Shown piece after piece: positions 56,880-64,000 of a stretch of 64,000 nucleotides of DNA (position 1 is the stretch's first letter; the number at the start of each line of letters is the position of its first letter). Position numbers and translations under genes: made by a program. The DNA comes from Gigaspora margarita (taxonomy: Eukaryota; Glomeromycota; Glomeromycetes; Diversisporales; Gigasporaceae): the NCBI GenBank assembly GCA_009809945.1, contig WTPW01000704.1, forward strand, positions 170,375 to 234,374. Direction: 5' to 3'. The notes under the pieces are model-generated. The model was given only the letters and a program-made list of their open reading frames with translations. It was not told the origin of the DNA and made no database searches.

Positions 56880-57782
56880 AAGAATATGGCGGCCTAGAGA
56901 AGTTGGTAAGTTGTCACCCCCAAGTGGTAGATCTAGGGTTCAAATCCTACTGGTGATGCTTTGAAAAATAGGCCTGTGTTCTAGTATCTGTTTCTTGTCA
57001 ATCAGTTGCTTGGTACACCATCTTGAATGGGAGCTTCAGTGCACAAAATCCAAGGAACTGGAGAAATGGAACCCCGTTTGGCAAGTTCCAAGTAGGGAGG
57101 TAGCAAAGATCTTTGACTGTGCTACCAAAGCTGAAATATCAGAAACTAGTGTCAGAGAATTGGATGACAAGACTCTCGAGGAGGGGGTCCACCAACCTGG
57201 CTGTTAGAGTCACACTAGAGGAAAAGGACATACGTTCTGGCAGTAGGTACCAAGAGAAGAAAGACATATTGACCCTTCCGGGCTAACTGGTTTGGAAGCT
57301 TGTAGATCCAGTGTAAGGACTAGTAGGATAATAGAGGTGGGTGCTGGAATTGGAGCAAACCTTACAAGAGCAGAAGTAGGTAATGGTAACCTGCTACTGA
57401 AGTATGGGTAATACCTGTGTGGGACAGAAACTGCTCTGCCAAATGTTTCGCAAGAATAAACTAGTCCTAAGAGATTTTGCAATACATCCAGAACTGGCCT
57501 TGACTGACTTATGTAACAAAGGACTGTACTGGTAATACAAAGAGAACTAGCAGGAGGAGCAGAGACCAGAGGGTTTAAATAGATAACCCTCTAGTTGGGT
57601 TGCAGGTATAACAACTAGTATAGAACCTTTGGGCAGACTATTTAAATTAAATAACCAAAAGTTGTATGTATGGCTAGTTGTACTCTCATCTATGTAACAA
57701 ATGTTTGGGCACCCCTGAAGGCACCCATAGTCTGATTTACTTGAATAAAAGCCTTTCTCCAGAGCGGAAACTTTGACATAAA
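56880..57782 (+). mobile_element. tRNA-headed SINE-like element, family 1, copy C
   Basis: The head has AGAGAAGTTGGTAAG (A-box-like) and GGTTCAAATCC (B box, 56,937-56,947). Target-site duplications are AAAAAATTTTATGTAGT (56,863-56,879) and AAAAAATTTATGTAGT (57,783-57,798), with a 1-base length difference. The body aligns with copies A and B. The last 90 bp (GGCACCCCTGAAGGCACCC..) differ from copy A, so tails vary. The frames at 56,995-57,207 and 57,210-57,482 are within the element and show no family motif. Confidence 0.82.
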
Positions 57783-58123
57783 AAAAAATTTATGTAGTTG
57801 GGTTGTTATTATATATATAGTATATACTAAAAAAACTTTCAAAGTATATTATACACACATTTTAAAAATTTTTATATAGTATCTATATTATAGTATATTT
57901 AATAAATTTATTAAGTATAAAATGTAATATAAATCTAAAAATGAAAGATCTGTAAATATACATAAGTGCTAATCTAAAAAATATTTGTCTTTTTACTTTA
58001 TATTAAAAATATATATATTTAATTCTAATCTGATATATATTCTTTTTCAACTAAATAATTTGTACTTGTACTTTATATAATAGAGAAACTGAACAATTAT
58101 CAAAAGAATTTTGTTTGAAGGGT

Positions 58124-59392
58124 CTCTTGGTTTCAACTATACATGAGAACGAAAGCATTTTGGGTTTGAAAACCCAAAATTAAAATTTGAAGACGAAATT
58201 GTTTTTGACCTATTTTACTTGAAAGATGAAATTATTTGATACTTTTTTGAATAGACAAAATTATAAGGAACATACCTATATAAATTTTATTTGCTCTTCT
58301 TTATAAAAAATTTTAATTTTCTCTAATGAAGATGAAATAGGCCTTTTTCAAAAATCAATTTCAGTGGCATTACTGGTTTCAACCATAGTTAGCAGGATGC
58401 TTTAATTATTAAGAAAGTAAGAGTTAAAAAATACTTTTTATATTTGGGACAACAAAGACATTAGTAGATTAATTTAATTATATTCATGAACTTTTATATA
58501 ATTACAATATTCAAAAAGATGAATTGGGTTTATATAATGTCTTTTTTTTGCTTGGGTGATAGAGGCAAAAAAACCATTATTTAATTTCAGAAAATCTATA
58601 GCTTCACTTGCATAGGATGGTCCACAATAGCTCAAATTGGCACATCATCAAATATCAAGAGAATATTAATACAAGTTGCAATACTTTTCAATCCATAACT
58701 AGAAAACAAAATATTTGGCTAAGTTATTTTTTTATTTTTTTTTATTTTTTTGACTTGTCATTTTTGTTTTTTTTTTAATTTTTCTTTTTCTGTCTAGGGT
58801 CTGAAATGGGCTGGGTCAAACCCAGAAATTAGCAGATTGAGCTGGGTTAGGCCAAGTTTGGGCCAAAATTTTTAAATCCATTAATTAATTAGACCAAGTT
58901 TGGGCTGGGTTAAAAAAATATTGAACCAGGTTTGTTGGGTTTGGGCCTTAATATCTATTAAACTTTATATTAAACTTTAGTACTAGTAAGGATAATAATA
59001 TTCTATAGTATAGTTGGTAGTAGAATTAATTTTATAATTACAAAATTGTCTAATTTTTGCTATAATTGTTGTGAGCCACAAAGTTATAAAGCCATAATAT
59101 CATAAAGCTATAATACTATAAAGCTATAAAGCTGTAATGTTGTAATTAGTAATGCTACCAAAATTATTTTTGAAAAAGGCCTATTTCGTCTTCATTAGAA
59201 AAAATTAAATTTTTTTATAAAGAAGAGCAAATAAAATTTATATAGATATGTTCCTTATAATCTTATCTATTCAAAAAAAGTATCAAATAATTTCATCTTT
59301 CAAGTAAAATAGATCAAAAACAATTTTGCCTTCAAATTTTAATTTCAGTTTTCAAACCTGAAATGCTTTCGTCTTCATGTATAGTTGTAATA
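58124..59392. mobile_element. Long inverted-repeat pair (240-bp arms) around a GGGTT-rich core
   Basis: Arm 58,124-58,376 (ACTATACATGAGAACGAAAG at the outer end, GAAATAGGCCTTTTTCAAAA inward) is repeated in inverted form at 59,148-59,392. The core at 58,790-58,960 contains GGGCTGGGTCAAACCC and GGGCTGGGTTA..GGGCC motifs of hAT-subterminal style, and 59,080-59,140 has an ATAAAGCTATAAT microsatellite. The left arm alone is bordered by TGGTTTCAAC on both sides, so two independent insertions in opposite orientation are an alternative. Confidence 0.6.
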
Positions 59393-59804
59393 CTATAATA
59401 GTGTAATGCAGAAATACTATCTGTTATAATACTATTTGTTAAAATTCTAATAGTTTTTTTCAAATAATATACTATTAAATATTTTTTAAATTTGAATTTG
59501 TTGACTTTATTAATTTAGTACTGGAGGGGTTTTTTTTTTGGTATTAGGGTAATGTCCTGCTTTTACCTTTATTAATAATTTAACTAGCTGTCTCTGTGAA
59601 GCTAGCTGTACTTCATACAAATTATTTTGAATAAAATTTAATAAACTATATGCAAGAATTGAAGCTCAGATTATTTTATCTGCAATCTAAACCTACTAGA
59701 ATGGTCAAGACTTACCTAGAAGTGCTTTAAAAGTTGACCATATATCTATTTTTCTAATTGCTTGTCCAATTGGTAGACATGTATTAAAAGTAGTATGTAA
59801 TTTA

Positions 59805-60396
59805 TCTAGATACAGCTATAGATATAATTTTTGTATTTATATAATTTAGAGTAATGGTTATTGGTTTGTTTATTGTTAGTATAAGGATTGTGAGTAGATA
59901 CATTTTGATTTTTTCTCCAAGTAGAAAAATTGCAACAGTAGGGTATCCAGATTTGATTGTAGATTGTTCATTAATATCTAGCAAGATTTGAATAATAGTA
60001 GTAGATGCAATTTTATAAGAAATATTAAAGCTTTGAATAGATTGGATTATATGTATTGGTATAAGTCCTTTGAGTATTGTTTCTATATAATATAGATTAG
60101 ATAAAGGTTGAAAAGTGCTAAAGGCTTGATAGTTAGCAAGCCTATATTTCAATTCTTGTAGTTCAAGATTTGATAGTTCAAGTTTGAACTTTTGTAATAT
60201 ATTATAGATAGTATTTTGAATAATATTGTGTATTAGAAAGAATTATTGCAGATAAGCCAATGAAAGTAGGAATCAGGTTGATTATACTGAAAGCAGTTAG
60301 GATTAGTATAAAGGTATGGAAAGATTTTGTAATAGTAGAAATATGATAGTAGTTCATTAAGAAGTATTTTTGTCCAGAGCGAAGCATAGAACTCAT
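59805..60396 (-). pseudogene. Small membrane-protein-like relic of unknown family
   Basis: Two adjoining minus-strand frames look like one gene broken by a frameshift near 60,230. The first (60,396-60,202) starts MSSMLRSGQ and holds a hydrophobic helix (FILILTAFSIINLIPTFIGL). The second, readable from about 60,235 to 59,805, has a heptad-like segment (FKLELSNLELQELKYRL) and later hydrophobic stretches (ILLDIN.. VAIFLLGEKIKMYLLTILIL). GC content is above that of the surroundings. I recognise no family, so a chance frame cannot be excluded. Confidence 0.35.
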
Positions 60397-60496
60397 ACTT
60401 CTATACTAAGTGATAACTGAAACTACGTTTTTGATATGTTAATATCAAAATTATCAAAAATATAGTTGTAGCATTTTCCATCTATCACGCCACATA

Positions 60497-61082
60497 CAGG
60501 GACCCATAAAAATTTGGAAACAAATAAATACAAATAAATACAAATTTCTAGCAAATTCCCAAATAAATACAAATTTTCAGCATTATCCAAAGAAATACAA
60601 ATCTTCTGGTATTTTCATAGAATTTTCAATTTTGATTGGTTAGAATAGGTAATCAAATTACTACTGTATCAATTACTAATAAATTTGAACTGTCAAAACC
60701 AATTGTCTGAATTCACCTTGCTTGCTTCTGATAATAGTTATTAGATCTTTCAAACCTAATGACCTTTTAACGTTAAGCTAATATAAAATTTCATTCACCA
60801 TGCTTATCATTATATAATCTGATCCATTTTTTTTTAGCCATACCTTCCAGTTTATAATAATATTATACAAGATAATAGACATAATTTGAGCCTCGAATCT
60901 CTTAAAATGCTAAATATGTTATATTTTAATAGAGGTAATAAATAAAATTTTATGCAATATATCAATTTTTGCTAAGATTATAATTTTAATATTGATAAAA
61001 AATATTATCCAAATTTATACAAATTTTTGCGATTATCCAAACAAATTTTTTGCATAATCCAAATAATTTTTACGGGTCCCTG
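60497..61082. mobile_element. 586-bp hAT-type MITE
   Basis: The ends CAGGGACCCATAAAAATTTG and, from the right, CAGGGACCCGTAAAAATTAT are inverted. The 8-bp flanks GCCACATA (60,489-60,496) and GCCGCATA (61,083-61,090) differ at one base. Subterminal AAATAAATACAAAT and ATCCAAA words are repeated at both ends. No transposase. Confidence 0.88.
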
Positions 61083-61269
61083 GCCGCATACCTATATTTG
61101 CACAGTTGTGCAATAGCAATAGAGGTTTTACGCGCTTTTTATACAGTACTATACTTAAACATTTTCAATACTACAATGCGCATAGAATAAATATATCATC
61201 CCATCCCACCCGATATCTAAATACTAATTAGTTTTTTTTTAATTATTGCCATTTTAACTTTGCGACAAA

Positions 61270-63520
61270 TTTATTAGAAAGAAGTAAGTTAGAATATTTA
61301 AATTATTATTATACGATACTATTGATATAATTCATATTTGTATTTAATAAGTTTAAAGATTGTGCGCAGTTGAGCAAGTGGAAATAAGGACGTAAATAAT
61401 TTTATTCATAAATTTGAACTTAAAGCAACTTCGAATGAAGTTCTAATCGAATGGATTCCTTTTAATAAATTAAAGATCCATGATAGATTTTTTGCAACTG
61501 GTTAGATGGAATACGATATATAAGAAGCTAAAGATGGATATAGATATAACACAGTCACGTATATCATTATTCCTAGTGGATCTTAAAACATTAACTATTT
61601 CACCAAATTTATTAGAAATATTAAAAGAGTAAGTTAAAATATTTAAATTATTATTATATGATACTATAGCATATCACCTTATTTTAATTCATATTTGTAT
61701 TTAATAAATTTAAAGATTGTGTGCAGTTGGAAGTGGAAACAAGGATGTTGACATAAATTTCAACTTAAAGCCACAATATATAAAGATCTAATTGAATGGA
61801 TTCCTTTTAACAAATTAAAGATCGGTGATAGATTTTTTGCAACCTGGTTAGATGGAATAGATATACATAGTCACACATATCATCATGTCTAATAGATCCT
61901 AAAATATTAGAAGTACTAAATGAAGTAAGTTAGAATATTTAAATTATTATTATATGATATTATAGTATATTGTCTTATTTTAACTTATATTGTTTTTAAT
62001 GTTTAAAAATTATGTGCAGTTGGACAAGTGAAAATAGAGAATGTCGATAATTTCATTCATGAATTTCAACTTAAAGCTACTCGTAATCTAATTGAATGGA
62101 TTCCTTTTAATAAACTAAAGATCGGTGATAGATTGTTTGCAATAGAATATGATATGTAAAAAGCTAAAGATGGATATAGATATAACACAGTCACATATAC
62201 CATCGTACCTAGTGGATATTAAAACATTAACTATTCACTAAATTTATTAGAAATTTTAAAAGAAGTAAGTTAGAATATTTAAATTATTATTATACAATAC
62301 AATAGTATATTGCCTTATTTAATTCATATTTGTATTTAATAAATTTAAAGATCATGCGCAGTTGAACATGTGGAAATAAGAATGTCAATAATTTCATTCA
62401 TAAATTCAACTTAAAGCCACATCGTATAAAGATCTAATCGAATGGATTCTTTTTAATAAATTAAAGATCAGTGATAGATTTTTTGCAACCTGGTTAGATG
62501 GAATATGATATAAGAAGCTAAAGATGGATATAGATATAACACAGTTACATATATTATCATATCTAGTAGATCTTAAAACATTAACATTTATTAGAAATAT
62601 TAAAAGAAGTAAGTTAGAATATTTAAATTATTATTATGATAATAAGTATATTGCTTTATTTTAACTCATATTTGTATTTAATAAGTTTAAACATTATGCA
62701 TAGTTGGACAATTTCAACTTAAAACCACATCGTGATCTAATCGAATCCTTTTAATAAATTAAAGATCAGTAATAGATTTTTGCAACCTGGTTAGATGGAA
62801 TACGATATGTAAATTATAATCATAAAGCTAAAGATGGATATAGATATTAGGGGTCTTAGTGGGTCGGGTTGGGTCGGGTTTGGGCCTGACCCGGGTCAGA
62901 CCCACTTGGGTCAAAACCCGACCNGGGTCTNACCCGCCTCATGTCAAACCCGACCTGGGTCTGACCCGCCTCATGTCAAACCCGACCCGGGTCAGACCCA
63001 ACCCAACCCAACCCGGGTTGAACCCGGGTCGATAATAGTTGCTACATAGTAAAGTCTAAATTTTACTATGTAAATCGATAAAATTCGCTTAAGTAAACAT
63101 GTTTGGAAGAACAAAATGCACATACCCTGAAATTGTTATCCAAATTGGAGAAATGTTTATTATTTGACTTTTAATTTTTACTTTCAACGAAAAAATTAGA
63201 ATCTTTTTAAAAAATATGTTCGCTGAACGTAAATCTTAAAAGTTAAATAGTAAAAATTTCTCCAATTTGGATGAAATTTCAGAGTATATGTATTTTGATC
63301 TTCCAAACAAGTTTACTTAAGCACATTTTATCGATTTAGATAGTAAAATTTGGACTTTACTATGTAGCGACTACTTGCGATCATTGAAAATAATCTGACC
63401 CGGGTCTGACCCGACCCGGGTTTTTTCTGACCCGGGTCTGACCCGACCCGGGTTTGATCTGACCCAGCTAAGACCCCTAATAGATATACACAGTCACGTA
63501 TACTATCATGTCTAGTGTAA
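61270..63520 (+). pseudogene. Tandem array of five kinase-like exon plus intron units
   Basis: Five units start near 61,361, 61,718, 62,017, 62,356 and 62,699 (spacing 299-357 bp). Each begins after a GT-AG intron of about 90-100 bp that opens GTAAGTTAGAATATTTAAAT. The exon pattern, in one or two frames, is WTSGNxDVDNFIHEFQLKAT, IEWIPFNKLK and FATWLDG, then a decayed LKTL..ILKE stretch up to the next donor. This resembles the segment leading into the kinase N-lobe of the expanded TKL/Sel1-associated kinases of arbuscular mycorrhizal fungi. The glycine-rich loop and everything after the N-lobe are missing. All units carry stops or frameshifts. Unit 5 is split by a hAT-type MITE and ends near 63,515. 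Confidence 0.75.
62848..63479. mobile_element. 632-bp hAT-type MITE with GGGTC-tiled ends
   Basis: The ends TAGGGGTCTTAGTGGGTCGG and, from the right, TAGGGGTCTTAGCTGGGTCA are inverted. The perfect 8-bp duplication ATAGATAT lies at 62,840-62,847 and 63,480-63,487. Subterminal DNA is tiled with GACCCGGGTC palindromes, far more GC-rich than the region, and includes two Ns. The centre (63,028-63,390) is a CTAAGTAA-family palindrome. The frame at 62,834-63,049 only translates the GC-rich end. Confidence 0.92.
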
Positions 63521-64000
63521 GTATAATTGGTTTAGATAAATATTCATTGAATTGCGACATGATCCAGAGGTTCTTGTATAATGTCTGTGCAAGAAGTTAT
63601 CAGTCATTCGATTTGTCACACTATTGTCACATGTAAATTTTTTATATATAAAATTATAAAAAAAAACATATAAAATTACTATAAACTTTGAAGAAATGAT
63701 GTTCCAAAGTCTACATATCAACTTAAAATTAAATTCTTTGGAAATATAGAACAAAGGAAGAAAAAAAAGATAGTACAAAAATTGGATCAAAATTTCACTG
63801 ATTTTGCACAAAACGAAAATGTAACTTTGTCAAAAACCAATATTTTCTGATTTTAAGATAAAAATCTTATGTAAAATCATGCTCTGAACAACTTTACTTA
63901 ATCGGCAGAAGTGGGTTACCTTGTAAGAAAAATGGGTTATCTATATGCTAAAGTCAAAATTTTTAACTTTACAAGATAAACATTTTTTTTTCATTAGGCA
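63521..64000. repeat. Interspersed AT-rich repeat, second copy
   Basis: 63,690-64,000 repeats 22,320-22,700 in the same orientation, including CATGCTCTGAACAACTTTAC and GTTACCTTGTAAGAAAAATG. 63,521-63,690 shows no gene. The minus frame at 63,512-63,811 has no recognisable motif. The copy runs off the window. Confidence 0.65.

Noticed and set aside
62834..63049. Open frame rich in Pro/Gly/Asp
   Set aside because: It lies in the GGGTC-tiled end of the hAT-type MITE 62,848-63,479.

Overview
The window is an AT-rich stretch of a fungal nuclear genome. It is made almost entirely of transposable elements, their non-autonomous derivatives and decayed gene fragments. No intact host protein gene is visible. 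The best pointer to the organism is a degraded array at 61,270-63,520. Its exon repeat reads WTSGN..D..FIHEFQLKAT..EWIPFN, the signature of the greatly expanded kinases of arbuscular mycorrhizal fungi (Glomeromycotina, Rhizophagus-like). Short GT-AG introns, DUF659-type hAT transposases and two-RRM LINE ORF1 proteins fit the same group. The assignment is inference from recalled family features, not from a search.

Layout. 1-5,660: fragments of a tRNA-headed repeat, a 24-bp palindromic minisatellite, and a pogo-type non-autonomous element nested in a palindromic element. 5,662-13,482: a full-length but dead LINE (minus strand) with a perfect 18-bp target-site duplication (TSD). 13,700-16,700: minisatellites, small inverted-repeat elements and a tRNA-like head. 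16,980-18,850: two oppositely oriented SPRY-domain relics with a P-loop ATPase relic between them. 19,000-27,050: gap-containing repeats, a PIF-like element, a second tRNA-headed element carrying a MULE-type MITE, and AT-rich DNA. 27,066-34,790: a second full-length dead LINE of the same family with a perfect 17-bp TSD. 34,880-39,135: tRNA-headed elements, one split by a PIF-like element. 39,150-41,720: a pogo/Tigger-type DNA transposon, itself hit by a hAT MITE and a TA-target MITE. 41,740-42,900: an array of alternating palindromes. 43,235-53,372: a roughly 10-kb inverted duplication whose arms each carry a ribosomal protein uS15 (RPS13) pseudogene and hAT transposase 3' sequence; the loop carries the rest of the hAT gene. 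53,500-61,100: more MITEs and a third tRNA-headed element. 61,270-63,520: the kinase-exon array, interrupted by a hAT MITE.

Functionally the region is a TE graveyard. The elements are nested, and many have readable TSDs, so relative ages can be ordered. Both LINEs supplied endonuclease, reverse transcriptase and RNase H in the past, but each has lost a different catalytic aspartate. The hAT and pogo transposase genes are broken but could once have mobilised the many small elements with matching TSD lengths (8 bp for hAT, TA for pogo). Three 318-320-bp elements with 9-10-bp TSDs point to a Mutator-like transposase that is not in this window.
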